Positions 1 to 7,574 of a stretch of 64,000 bases of DNA are shown here, piece after piece; the stretch's first letter is position 1, and each line of letters begins with the position of its first letter. The notes under the pieces were generated by a model. It worked only from the letters and a program-made list of their open reading frames with translations, was not told the origin of the DNA and did no database searches. This DNA is from JBDTSW01 sp963807385 (GTDB taxonomy: Bacteria; Actinomycetota; Thermoleophilia; Solirubrobacterales; 70-9): NCBI GenBank assembly GCA_963807385.1, contig CAWEBQ010000002.1:372001-436000 (forward strand), read 5' to 3'. A program made the translations under genes and the position numbers.

Positions 1-1169
1 TCGCGGCGGTCGCCCTGATCGCTCCGGCGTTCGCGCAGGGGGCCACGCGCTACGTCGACGACGACGGGGCCGACTGCTCGCAGGCGGCCCACACGACCGT
101 GCAGGGCGCGGTCGATGCCGCTAACCCCGGCGACACGATCCGAGTCTGCCGCGGCACCTATCGCGAGCAGGTCGATATCCCGGAGGGCAAGGACAATCTC
201 CAGCTGCGGTCGCTCCCCCAGACTCCCGGCGCCGGCGCGATTCTGAAGCCGCCGCCGAGCGGCCTCACGCTGGGCGGTCACCCGGCCGCGATCCTTAGCG
301 TGCTCGGGCCGGAGGACGTGGTCGTGTCGGGCTTCCTGATCGAGGGCCCGCTGAACTTCTCGGACCCAGAGCAGCTGTGCCAAGACCACACGCACGCCTC
401 GGCGGTTGCGGTGCCCCACGGCTCTGCCCGCGTGATCCAGAACCACTTCAAGAACATCGTCGAGGACTGCCGGCCCTACGTCGCGGGGTCGGGCGCCTTC
501 TCCGGCGAGTTCGTTGGGTCCGGCGTCCACGTCGGCGACGTTGACGGAGCCTTCGACGGCACCGGCAGCGGGCAGAGGACAATCGTCGATCGCAACCGCT
601 TCGACGGCGGCACGCTCAACGGAGTCTTCGCCGAGCTGGCCCTGGTGCTGGCCCAGCGCAACACGATCGTCGGCCGCGGAGGCGACGGCAGCGGGGTGGG
701 GCTCAGCGGTGACTTCGCCGAGGTCGGAGGCTCGATCCGCTCGAACGAGATTTCCCGCATGGCCATCGGGATCTCGGTCTTCAACGGCCTGGACGTGCTC
801 GTCCACGGGAACCTCCTCCATCACAACCTCACCGGCGTCGACCTCTCCGACGACCAGGGCTCCTCCGGGGAGGTGCGCCAGAACCTGAGCCGTCGCAACG
901 GCACCGGGCTGGCGCTGGACAGCTTTGCGGGCGGGTGGCTCGTCCGCGACAACCGCCTCCTCGACAACACCGGCGACGGGATCTTCATCGAGCAGGCGTT
1001 CCCGGCCAGCTTCCAAGCCCGCCACCGCCTCCACCGCAACCGCGCGCTCGGCAACGGCGGACTCGATTGCCATGACACGACGACCGGCGACGAGACCGCC
1101 GGCACGGCGAACATCTGGCGCAGCAACATCGGGCGCACCGACGACCCGAACGTCTGCCGCGCACCGTAG
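1..1169 (+). CDS. Secreted right-handed beta-helix protein (5' end cut by window)
   Basis: The frame is open from base 3 to the TAG at 1167-1169, so the gene starts before the window. The first visible residues (AAVALIAPAFA) look like the end of a signal peptide with an AFA cleavage motif, and the mature protein would begin near GATRYVDDDG. The opening TVQGAVDAANPGDTI is typical of the first coil of pectate-lyase-like or NosD-like beta-helix proteins. Repeated Asn-containing turns (RNRF, RSNEI, HGNLLHHN, RQNLSRRN, RDNRLLDN) mark successive coils. Paired Cys residues suggest an exported, disulfide-bonded protein. The family binds or cleaves polysaccharides, but no catalytic motif allows a substrate to be named. 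About 390 residues are visible. Confidence 0.8.
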   Translation, partial: AAVALIAPAFAQGATRYVDDDGADCSQAAHTTVQGAVDAANPGDTIRVCRGTYREQVDIPEGKDNLQLRSLPQTPGAGAILKPPPSGLTLGGHPAAILSVLGPEDVVVSGFLIEGPLNFSDPEQLCQDHTHASAVAVPHGSARVIQNHFKNIVEDCRPYVAGSGAFSGEFVGSGVHVGDVDGAFDGTGSGQRTIVDRNRFDGGTLNGVFAELALVLAQRNTIVGRGGDGSGVGLSGDFAEVGGSIRSNEISRMAIGISVFNGLDVLVHGNLLHHNLTGVDLSDDQGSSGEVRQNLSRRNGTGLALDSFAGGWLVRDNRLLDNTGDGIFIEQAFPASFQARHRLHRNRALGNGGLDCHDTTTGDETAGTANIWRSNIGRTDDPNVCRAP

Positions 1170-1277
1170 CCGCCGCCCTCGAATGACGTCGAGCCGGGCT
1201 GGGTGCGGCTGGTTTCAGAACCTAGTCCTTAGCTCGAACGGGCTGCCCTCTGCGACTACCGCTTTCCATGCAAGCGA

Positions 1278-1538
1278 CTATCTCGCGCCCCGGTTGCAGC
1301 GGACGCAGGCCGGGCGCAGATTGGCCAGCTCGTCGGTGCCGCCGTCGGCGATCGGGATCAGGTGGTCGACGTCGCTGGCGGGGTCCCCGCAGTGGACGCA
1401 GACGCGGCCGTGTCGAGCGAAGACGACCTCCCGGGTCGCTTGCCAGTGTTTACCGCGAGGGCGACGGAGCTGGCACCGATCGCAGCGACTCCCGGACTCG
1501 ATCAGTCGGCCGCAGCCGAGACACGGTCGCAGCATCAC
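1278..1538 (-). CDS. HNH endonuclease, phage-type
   Basis: This is an 86-residue protein with an N-terminal CxxC...CxxC zinc knuckle (CLGCG, CDRCQ) and a C-terminal HNH core: CVHCG, VDHLIPIADGG, LANLRPACVRCN. The His and Asn of the beta-beta-alpha metal finger and both flanking CxxC pairs are present. Small HNH proteins of this form sit beside packaging genes in tailed phages and their remnants. It starts at GTG 1538 (or the next codon, ATG 1535) and overlaps the TGA of the terminase fragment in a GTGA junction, so the phage gene order survives. The protein looks intact, although the neighbouring terminase is broken. Whether it is expressed cannot be told. Confidence 0.8.
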   Translation of the reverse strand: MMLRPCLGCGRLIESGSRCDRCQLRRPRGKHWQATREVVFARHGRVCVHCGDPASDVDHLIPIADGGTDELANLRPACVRCNRGAR

Positions 1539-1783
1539 AGCCAGCCGAGCATCCGCACCGGCTCGGGCTGATTCTCGGCCCGGTCCACGGCCATCGCCAG
1601 CGCGATCACGGCGTCGATCCGATTCGATGTATGCCGCCCGCCGGCATGGGCGATCCGGGCGCCGCGCCGGGTCTGCTTGGCCACGGCGGCGGCGACGTGG
1701 GCGTCGAGGACCGGATCGCCGGGGTGCTGCATCCTCCGCCGGAGCCGGTAGCAGCGCCCCGCGGGCCGGCGGGATTTCAACAC
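1535..1783 (-). pseudogene. Phage terminase large subunit, C-terminal remnant
   Basis: The 82-residue frame ends with a DAHVAAAVAKQT stretch followed by NRIDAVIALAMAVDRAE. This resembles the C-terminus of the TerL nuclease domain in siphophages and prophages, where an Asp-Ala pair near the end closes the RNase H-like site. A full TerL has about 450-550 residues; here only the last part remains. Upstream on the same strand the frame continues without recognisable terminase sequence and meets a stop at 1838-1840. The N-terminal Walker ATPase half is therefore gone, with a breakpoint near 1750-1800, just before the LuxR gene on the other strand. The family call rests on my recognition of the C-terminal pattern, not on a search. 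Confidence 0.65.
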
Positions 1784-1847
1784 ATCAGCCGCTCTACTCG
1801 GTGTTTCCGGCGGGCCAGCGACGCTCGGCGAGGATAATCACCTCGTC

Positions 1848-3485
1848 GTGGATGCCATCGCCGAGCTCGAACGGGGGCGTGACTCCTACAAGGGTCGGGC
1901 GTGGATCGCTGCGTTCGAGTCGCTGTCGCGCGCCGATCGGGTAGTGCCGCTGGGCGGTGAAGACCTCGAACTGCTCGCGCGCTCGGCGTACATGCTAGGC
2001 CGCGACGACCAGTACGTAAGCGCCCTCGAGCGTGCGCACCACGCGTACCTGGACGGCGGTGAAACAGGGCCCGCCGCGCGCTGCGCGTGGTGGGTCGGTC
2101 ACAACCTCATGTTCCGCGGCGAAATGAACCCCGCAAGGGGATGGTTCGCTCGCGGGGACCGGGTGCTGGAAGGGGAACCCGACTGCGCCGAGCGCGGCTT
2201 TCTGCTGATGCCGGTCGTGATCGGACACGCGATCGCCGGTGACCACGACAGGGCCTACGCGGTCGCAGTCGAGGCCGCGGAGGTCGGCGAGCGCTTCGGA
2301 GACCGAGACCTGGTCGCGCTCGCCCTGATGGAGCAGGGCCACGCGCTGGTCAGGCAGGGGCGGGTCGAGGAGGGGCGGCGGCTCGTGGACGAGAGCATGG
2401 TGGCCGTCACGGCCGGGGAGCTCTCACCGATCGTCGCCGGCATCGTGTACTGCAACACGATCGCGTTCTGTCAGGGGGCATACGAGCTTCGTCGCGCCCG
2501 GGAATGGACGGCCGCCCTGACGCGGTGGTGCGAGCAGCAGTCAGACATGGTGGCCCACAACGGCCTCTGCCTGGTTCATCGCTCCGAGATCATGGCACTC
2601 GGGGGCGCGTGGCAGGACGCGCTGGAGGAAGCGCGACAGGTGGGCGAACGCTTCACGCAGGGAGTCTTGAATCAGCGGGCGCTCGGCCACGCCGTCTACC
2701 AACAGGGGGAGGTCCATCGCCTACGGGGGGAATTGGACGGGGCCGAAGAGGCCTATCGGAAGGCGAGCCGGCTCGGGCGCGAGCCACAGCCGGGTCTGGC
2801 CCTGGCGCGCCTGGCGCAGGGGAAGGGCGACGCGGCAGCCGCCGCCATCCGCCGAGCGGTGGGGGAGACCACCGAGCCGCTGAAGCGCGCCGCGCTGCTG
2901 CCGGCCTACGTCGAGATCATGCTCGCGGTCGGCGACGTCGAGGCGGCGCGGAGCGCCTGCCGTGCCCTCGACGAGATCTCCGAACGCCAGGGGAGCGAGT
3001 CGCTTGGCGCGATGTCCGCGCAGGCCCGCGGAGCGGTGGCCCTGGCAGAGGGCGACGCCGGGTCTGCTCTGGTCGAGCTCCGTGACGCCTGGAGGACCTG
3101 GCAGGAGCTCGAGGCCCCGTACGAGGCCGTCCGTACTCGGGTGCTGGTGGGACTCGCCTGCCGAGCCCTGGGCGACGATGACACCGCGACGCTGGAGTTG
3201 GAGGCGGCTCGCGGTGTCTTCGCGGAGCTGGGAGCGGCGCCTGAGCTCATCCGCGTCGACACGCTCCTGGCAAGTGCCTCCTCCGACGATGCCCATGGAC
3301 TGACAAAGCGTGAGCTCGCGGTGCTGCGCCTAGTCGCCGTCGGAAAGAGCAACCGCGATATCGCTGCGGAGCTGGTCATCAGCGAGCACACGGTTGCCCG
3401 CCACCTGCAGAACATCTTCGCGAAGCTCGGCGTCACATCGCGAACCGCTGCGAGCGCCTTCGCTTTCGAGCACGACCTCGTCTGA
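1848..3485 (+). CDS. LuxR-family transcriptional regulator with TPR-like sensor region
   Basis: A 545-residue protein starting at GTG 1848. Residues about 1-470 are Ala/Leu/Glu-rich helical repeats resembling TPRs (for example EVHRLRGELDGAEEAYRKAS). There is no Walker A motif, so this is not a full MalT/LAL ATPase regulator. The last 62 residues are a LuxR/GerE helix-turn-helix: LTKRELAVLRLVAVGKSNRDIA, then SEHTVARHLQNIFAKLGV. The typical final Ala/Phe-rich tail follows. It presumably binds DNA as a dimer and senses something through the repeat region. It stands alone, next to a phage scar and a strong-SD small gene, so its target is not obvious. No clear Shine-Dalgarno precedes the GTG. Confidence 0.85.
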   Translation: MDAIAELERGRDSYKGRAWIAAFESLSRADRVVPLGGEDLELLARSAYMLGRDDQYVSALERAHHAYLDGGETGPAARCAWWVGHNLMFRGEMNPARGWFARGDRVLEGEPDCAERGFLLMPVVIGHAIAGDHDRAYAVAVEAAEVGERFGDRDLVALALMEQGHALVRQGRVEEGRRLVDESMVAVTAGELSPIVAGIVYCNTIAFCQGAYELRRAREWTAALTRWCEQQSDMVAHNGLCLVHRSEIMALGGAWQDALEEARQVGERFTQGVLNQRALGHAVYQQGEVHRLRGELDGAEEAYRKASRLGREPQPGLALARLAQGKGDAAAAAIRRAVGETTEPLKRAALLPAYVEIMLAVGDVEAARSACRALDEISERQGSESLGAMSAQARGAVALAEGDAGSALVELRDAWRTWQELEAPYEAVRTRVLVGLACRALGDDDTATLELEAARGVFAELGAAPELIRVDTLLASASSDDAHGLTKRELAVLRLVAVGKSNRDIAAELVISEHTVARHLQNIFAKLGVTSRTAASAFAFEHDLV

Positions 3486-3627
3486 CTCCCAACGTGCTCT
3501 TACGCGAACGTGACACCCTCGACGCCGACCGCAGCGTGGCCGGCGACCTCGCCCGCCGACCGCTCCGCAGGAGGTCGTCCACGCCCTCGGGTTCCATCGG
3601 CAGATGATCCCAGTGCGCGACGCTCAA

Positions 3628-3647
3628 CGTGGTCAGAAATGACCACG
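3628..3647. promoter_or_regulatory. 8-bp palindrome with GAAA centre, operator or hairpin
   Basis: CGTGGTCA-GAAA-TGACCACG is a perfect inverted repeat about 100 bp upstream of the small gene at 3747 and 140 bp after the LuxR stop. The TGGTC...GACCA core resembles sites bound by dimeric GntR- or MarR-type repressors. As RNA it would form a stem with a GAAA tetraloop. No U-run follows, so a terminator is less likely. Confidence 0.4.
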
Positions 3648-3746
3648 GAGTGCCTCTGCAAGTTGGTGAATCCAGGCGATGCGCGCCCGGATCGCCGACC
3701 GTATCGTCGGCATCGTCATCGAACCGAATCCCAAGGAGGTTCCGGC

Positions 3747-4043
3747 ATGTACGTATTCGTTCAACACCAGATCAAGGACCCGCAAGTGGCGTTCCCTCGC
3801 GGCGAGAGAATGATCAAGGGCGAGGGCGCACCCACTGGTGCCCGGGCACTGCAGTTCTATCCGAGCCGCGATGGCTCAACGGTCAGCTGTCTCTGGGAGG
3901 CTGATTCTTTGGAAGCGATCCAGCAGTACGTCGACGACACGCTGGGCGACTCGAGCGAGAACGCGTGTTACGAGATCGACACGGACAAGGCATTCGCGGA
4001 GCGCCCGTTGGGGCTCCCGGAGTCGGCGGCCGTCGGCGCGTAG
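3747..4043 (+). CDS. Small alpha/beta protein, DUF4242-like
   Basis: The start at ATG 3747 is fixed by a near-ideal Shine-Dalgarno, AAGGAGGT at 3733-3740. The upstream extension of the frame (from 3510) is not supported. The 98-residue product begins MYVFVQHQIKDPQ and has a short alternating strand/helix pattern ending in SCLWEADSLEAIQQYVDD and an acidic C-terminus. The strand 'VSCLWEADSLEAI' followed by a helix is reminiscent of small ferredoxin-like (dimeric alpha-beta barrel) proteins such as DUF4242/SCO4226. That assignment is a pattern match only. It is cytoplasmic with no signal peptide. The strong ribosome site, unusual in this window, suggests high translation. A 12-bp hairpin 40 bp downstream may end its transcript. 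Confidence 0.75.
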   Translation: MYVFVQHQIKDPQVAFPRGERMIKGEGAPTGARALQFYPSRDGSTVSCLWEADSLEAIQQYVDDTLGDSSENACYEIDTDKAFAERPLGLPESAAVGA

Positions 4044-4082
4044 CCTCGAGCGGTCTCACGGCCACGAGGTGGGGCTCTACTA

Positions 4083-4110
4083 CGAGCGAGGGGCGCTGGC
4101 CCCTCGCTCG
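4083..4110 (+). terminator. 12-bp perfect hairpin after the small DUF4242-like gene
   Basis: CGAGCGAGGGGC-GCTG-GCCCCTCGCTCG pairs over 12 bp with a 4-base loop, 40 bp past the stop at 4043. There is no U-tract, so it would act as a GC-rich, U-less terminator or an RNA 3'-end stabiliser. The pairing is seen directly; the role is inferred. Confidence 0.5.
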
Positions 4111-4258
4111 CGAGCTCGCTCGCCGTCTGGTGATCGGTCGGACCAACGGGGGCCGTGCCTTGACCTTGGTCGTCGAACGGACATCGAGCCGACGACCTGG
4201 GTGGTCGTCACAGGCTCGAGTGCGACGGATCGGGAGCGTAAGAGTCTCGGGAGTTGAG

Positions 4259-4375
4259 ATGAGTAAGGATCCATGGACAGTCCCTGACCCCCAGCCGGGT
4301 GATTGTGACGACGACCTCGCCGCGATCGACCCCCGTGACGAGCAGGTGGTCGAGGTCGGCTCGGGCGGCGCGTAA
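4259..4375 (+). CDS. Very small ORF with DPQPGD motif (38 residues), truncated paralogue
   Basis: ATG 4259 opens MSKDPWTVPDPQPGDCDDDL, then AAIDPRDEQVVEVGSGGA and TAA. The DPQPGD-x-D-x-DLA-x-x-DPR motif recurs in the sequence starting at 4390, so this is the first of two tandem copies. The copy here stops where the other continues into a longer helix-forming region, which suggests truncation of a formerly larger gene. There is no clear SD. Function unknown; it may be a decayed gene rather than a real peptide. Confidence 0.4.
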   Translation: MSKDPWTVPDPQPGDCDDDLAAIDPRDEQVVEVGSGGA

Positions 4376-4389
4376 AGGCCGATCCCTAG

Positions 4390-4773
4390 ACCGATCCCGA
4401 CCCCCAGCCTGGTGATTTTGACGCCGATCTCGCGAAGCTCGACCCTCGCTACATCGAGCACCACGAGGGCGACTCCGATGCGAAGCTGATCGTGCTGGTT
4501 GAGGTCGGGGGCGAGGATGCGACACGTCTCGAACGGCTGGCGGAGGCTGGGGCACAGACTCACGCTCTCGCTTGCCCTGAGCAAGTCACCACCCGGCGGG
4601 TCCCTGTCGCATTCATGAGACCCTTACGCGACGGTGCGCTCGGCGTCACGCAGCAGTTCGGGGACGACGTCCGCCGCGTTCTGGGGCCTGCGGCTGTGCG
4701 GGGCGGGGGAATCGGACTGGCGACCCTCGCCTCGCTCGCCCTCCTGCCGGCGGCCGCCAACGCCTTCGTGTAG
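4390..4773 (+). pseudogene. Second DPQPGD-motif copy, start codon lost
   Basis: After a TAG at 4387-4389 the frame reads TDPDPQPGDFDADLAKLDPR, then a KLIVLVEVGGEDATRLERLA segment, ending at the TAG 4771-4773. There is no ATG, GTG or TTG before GTG 4492, which lies inside the conserved part, so the copy probably lacks its own start. The 'VEVGGEDATRLERLAEA' stretch could be a strand plus helix like ribbon-helix-helix antitoxins, but this is only a guess. The C-terminal third (RPLRDGALGVTQQFGDDV...) is low-complexity and may be read-through. Together with the ORF at 4259 it makes a degenerate tandem duplication. Confidence 0.45.
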
Positions 4774-4944
4774 CCGCTAGGGTCCTCCTCATCTTGCCCC
4801 TCGCTTCCTCAACAGCAGCCCAAGCGTAGAACGCGGGGGGGCTCTGTCTAGGGCCCTCCGGCCTGGGGGCACCATCTACATCGACGAGGTGGGTGTCGCG
4901 AGGCGCCGGTTGCTTATCGGTCGGCCCTCGGATAACTTGCTCGG

Positions 4945-6336
4945 ATGAAGTTCGTAGTGGCCGGGGGCGGCGTTGCCGGTCTCGCATCCTCGCTGGCACT
5001 CGCACGCGCAGGCCACGACGCTGTTGTTCTCGAACGCGACGTCCTCGAACCCAACGACTCGCCTGCGAGCGCGTTCGACCTCGATCGTCGAGGAATTCCC
5101 CATTACCTCCAGCCGCACGCCTTCCTTCCGCGGGGTAGGCGCTTGCTGGCGGAGTGGGCTCCGGACGTCCTCGAAATGCTGCTCGACGCGGGAGCCCATC
5201 CGCAGGACCTGACGCCCAAGCTTCAAGGGCAGCCGGAAGCCGGTGACGAGGACCTCGTGTATCTCTGGGCGCGACGGCCGGTGATCGAGTGGGCGCTCCG
5301 GCGCGCTGCGGCTGCCGACCCCGGCGTCGAGCTCAGAGCCGGGGTCAAGGTGGTGGGGCTGCTGACCAGCGGGAACGGAGCGTCGCGCGCGGTGGGCGTC
5401 GCGGTAGACGACGGCGACTCGGTCCGAGGCGACGCGGTGGTCGATGCGCTTGGTCGGTACCAGTGCCCAACGGGCTGGCCGCGGGCGGCCGGCGAGCCGA
5501 CCGACTCCGGAGCGATCTATTACTGCCGCTACTTCGAGCTCGCGCCGGGCGCCGAATACGTCGACGCACCGATTCTCAATCCGCGTGGCGACCTCGGCTA
5601 CATGGGCTTCAATACGTTCCGCGGCGACAACCGGACGTTCGCCGTGATCCTTCTCGTCCCGGCGGCCGACCGCGATCTGCGCGTCCTGCGGCATGAGCGC
5701 GCGTGGGAAGCGGCATGCGCCGCCATCACGCCCCTCGCCACGATGACCTCGGCCGACCACGCCCGGCCGATCACCGCCGTGATGCCCATGGGCGGGCTGA
5801 TGAACGTTGACCGGACAGGCGATCCCGGTGTATCGGGGATCGTCGCGACTGGGGATGCCTTCTGTCACACGGATCCGGCGTACGCCTACGGCCTCTCGTT
5901 CGCCATCGCCCACGCACGGACGCTCGCCGAGGCGGCGGTTGAAGCCCCCGATGTCGATGCGATCGCCCACCGCTATCGGGCGAAAGCCGGCCCCGAGGCT
6001 CGCGAGCGCCACGCCCTGGCGTGCGCGACCGACGAGGCACGCACACTGCGCTGGCGCGGCGAACCGCTCGACATCGCTCGGCGCGACGGCTGCTATCCGC
6101 TGTTCTCGTTCGTTGGCGCCTTGGCCGCTGCACCTCATGACGACTGGGTCCTCCGCCGCACCATTCGCCGCATTGGCCTGCTCGACCGCACCCTCGTCTT
6201 CGACGAGGACGACGCCCTGCACGAGAGGATCGAGGAGATCCTCAAACGGTCCACCGGGCGGCCACCAGCGCCGCTCGGCCCGTCGCGCGAGGAGCTGCTC
6301 GCTCGAATAGGAGAAGTCGGCGGGCTGCCGGACTAG
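4945..6336 (+). CDS. FAD-dependent oxidoreductase, halogenase/monooxygenase-like
   Basis: A 463-residue flavoprotein. The N-terminus MKFVVAGGGVAGLASSLALA is a Rossmann ADP-binding fold (GGGVAG), followed 17 residues later by the acidic LERD that binds the ribose. Near residue 303, ATGDAFCHTDPAYAYGLS matches the GD motif that contacts the FAD ribityl chain in class A monooxygenases and tryptophan-halogenase-like proteins. Arg/Asp-rich segments between them fit an oxygenase substrate domain. The substrate is unknown. A TAACTT hexamer at 4933-4938 lies 6 bp before the ATG with no SD, which suggests a leaderless mRNA. It is monocistronic, convergent with the hydrolase at 6441. Confidence 0.85.
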   Translation: MKFVVAGGGVAGLASSLALARAGHDAVVLERDVLEPNDSPASAFDLDRRGIPHYLQPHAFLPRGRRLLAEWAPDVLEMLLDAGAHPQDLTPKLQGQPEAGDEDLVYLWARRPVIEWALRRAAAADPGVELRAGVKVVGLLTSGNGASRAVGVAVDDGDSVRGDAVVDALGRYQCPTGWPRAAGEPTDSGAIYYCRYFELAPGAEYVDAPILNPRGDLGYMGFNTFRGDNRTFAVILLVPAADRDLRVLRHERAWEAACAAITPLATMTSADHARPITAVMPMGGLMNVDRTGDPGVSGIVATGDAFCHTDPAYAYGLSFAIAHARTLAEAAVEAPDVDAIAHRYRAKAGPEARERHALACATDEARTLRWRGEPLDIARRDGCYPLFSFVGALAAAPHDDWVLRRTIRRIGLLDRTLVFDEDDALHERIEEILKRSTGRPPAPLGPSREELLARIGEVGGLPD

Positions 6337-6440
6337 CCAGGGCTGCGCGGCCGCTCGGCCTCAAGTGTGGCGCGCAGGGCCGGAGCGAATGTTCCGTCGC
6401 CGAGTAGGAGCTCGCCGAGGAAGCCCATCGGACCCGCGGT

Positions 6441-7253
6441 TCAGGACGGGGCCGCCAGGAATCGCACCAGCTCTCGGCTGCAGCGCCCGGGATCGGTCTC
6501 GAACACGAAGTGCCCTGCGCCCTCGATCGCGACCAACTCGGCGCCGGGGATATCGCGCTGGAAGCGACGTGCTCCCGAGATGGGGGCGAACTTGTCCTCC
6601 GCCCCCCACAACAGAAGCGTCGGGACGCTGAGCTCGGCCAGTCCTCCGTCGTAGGCGCGGAGCTTCTCGAAGTCCATCGAGCGGTAGAACTCGAGCGTCG
6701 CCCCGCGGCCGCGGCCCTCCTTGAACGGCCGCCAGTAGGCATCGATGTCCTCGTCCGAGAACTGAGCCGCGTCGGCTCGGAGCAGCGCGGCGAACCCATC
6801 CCGGTCCATCGCGGCGATCAGCTCCTCGCCGGCGTCGCTGCGCAGGGCCTCCGCCATCCCGTGCCAGCGGCCGTCATGAAAGAAGCCACCGTCGCTGATC
6901 GACAGGGCGTCCACGGCATCCGGGTGCTCGCAGGCCCAGGCGAGTCCGACGAACGCGCCCCAGTCATGGACCACCAGCGAAACGGTGCCGAGATCCAGCT
7001 TCGCGTGGAGCGCCGCGACAGCATCGCGGTTGCGCTCGAAGGTGGCCGGGCCGGGGTCGACGGAGTCGCCCAGGCAGTAGAGGTCCGGCGCGACGCACCG
7101 GCGACCCGCCGCGGCCAGCGCCCGCATCGAGTGCTCCCACATCCGGGAGCTCTCGGGGAAGCCGTGCAGCAGAAGCACCGGGCTGCCGGTCGCCTCGCCG
7201 GGAGGCGCAACATCTCGGTAGGCGAGCCCCGCGGCATGCCTCAACTCAGTCAC
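6441..7253 (-). CDS. Alpha/beta hydrolase with Asp nucleophile (epoxide hydrolase/dehalogenase type)
   Basis: A 270-residue single-domain hydrolase. HGFPESS (30-36) is the oxyanion-hole loop. VVHDWGAFVG puts an Asp (D97) at the nucleophile elbow, as in epoxide hydrolases and haloalkane/fluoroacetate dehalogenases, rather than the Ser of esterases. LLLWGAEDKF supplies the acid (about D220) and EGAGHFVF the catalytic His (about H248). A cap region lies between about 125 and 200. Epoxide versus halide substrate cannot be decided from sequence alone. The start is GTG 7253. A TAGGGT box (7260-7265 on this strand) sits 6 bp upstream, so translation is probably leaderless and the promoter is divergent from tRNA-Cys. 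Confidence 0.85.
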   Translation of the reverse strand: MTELRHAAGLAYRDVAPPGEATGSPVLLLHGFPESSRMWEHSMRALAAAGRRCVAPDLYCLGDSVDPGPATFERNRDAVAALHAKLDLGTVSLVVHDWGAFVGLAWACEHPDAVDALSISDGGFFHDGRWHGMAEALRSDAGEELIAAMDRDGFAALLRADAAQFSDEDIDAYWRPFKEGRGRGATLEFYRSMDFEKLRAYDGGLAELSVPTLLLWGAEDKFAPISGARRFQRDIPGAELVAIEGAGHFVFETDPGRCSRELVRFLAAPS

Positions 7254-7259
7254 GAGCGA

Positions 7260-7279
7260 ACCCTATCCGCCGCTAGCCT
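7260..7279. promoter_or_regulatory. Divergent -10 boxes for hydrolase (-) and tRNA-Cys (+)
   Basis: On the minus strand TAGGGT (7260-7265) is 6 bp before the GTG of the hydrolase. On the plus strand TAGCCT (7274-7279) is 10 bp before the first base of tRNA-Cys. tRNA-Val at 20938 has the same 10-bp spacing (TAGACT), which supports both as real -10 elements of the principal sigma factor. No convincing -35 is visible. Confidence 0.5.
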
Positions 7280-7289
7280 TGTCGCCCCC

Positions 7290-7360
7290 GGCGCCTTGGC
7301 GGAGTGGTTACGCAGCGGCCTGCAAAGCCGTTTACACCGGTTCGATTCCGGTAGGCGCCT
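7290..7360 (+). tRNA. tRNA-Cys (GCA)
   Basis: 71 nt. Acceptor arm GGCGCCT/AGGCGCC pairs fully, discriminator base is U73 as in all tRNA-Cys, anticodon stem GCGGC/GCCGT with loop CTGCAAA gives anticodon GCA, T-arm ACCGG-TTCGATT-CCGGT. CCA is not encoded. I saw no second copy of the 3' end nearby, so no sign of an integration site here. Confidence 0.95.
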
Positions 7361-7574
7361 CTCAGGAAACCGCTCCACCATGCGGTTCTCGGGCTCGAGC
7401 TCAAAGCCCTGGCCGGAAACGTGTCCCGAACCTGTCCCGGCGAGACGAAACCGCCCGTGTGCCCGGGAGACCTCGACCGGCCTCCCTAGGTGGTCGAACC
7501 GACAATCTCACACCCCGAGGCCGGGTCAAGCGGGCCGCATCCTCGGGCGGATTGGTGAGCTGATGCGCCGTGGC

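Noticed and set aside
3433..3627. Minus-strand frame with MSVAHWDHLPMEPEGVDDLL, looking like real protein
   Set aside because: It then turns into Arg/Ser-rich sequence and runs into the LuxR 3' end; too short and unplaced to call. It may be a gene remnant.
4876..6222. Very long antisense frame opposite the FAD oxidoreductase
   Set aside because: GC-rich DNA gives long antisense frames; composition is Arg/Gly/His-rich and the sense gene has clear flavin motifs.
7290..7574. Integration site at the tRNA-Cys 3' end, given the GTCCCG repeats just downstream
   Set aside because: No second copy of the tRNA end and no integrase were seen; the short GTCCCG repeats are common in such GC-rich DNA.
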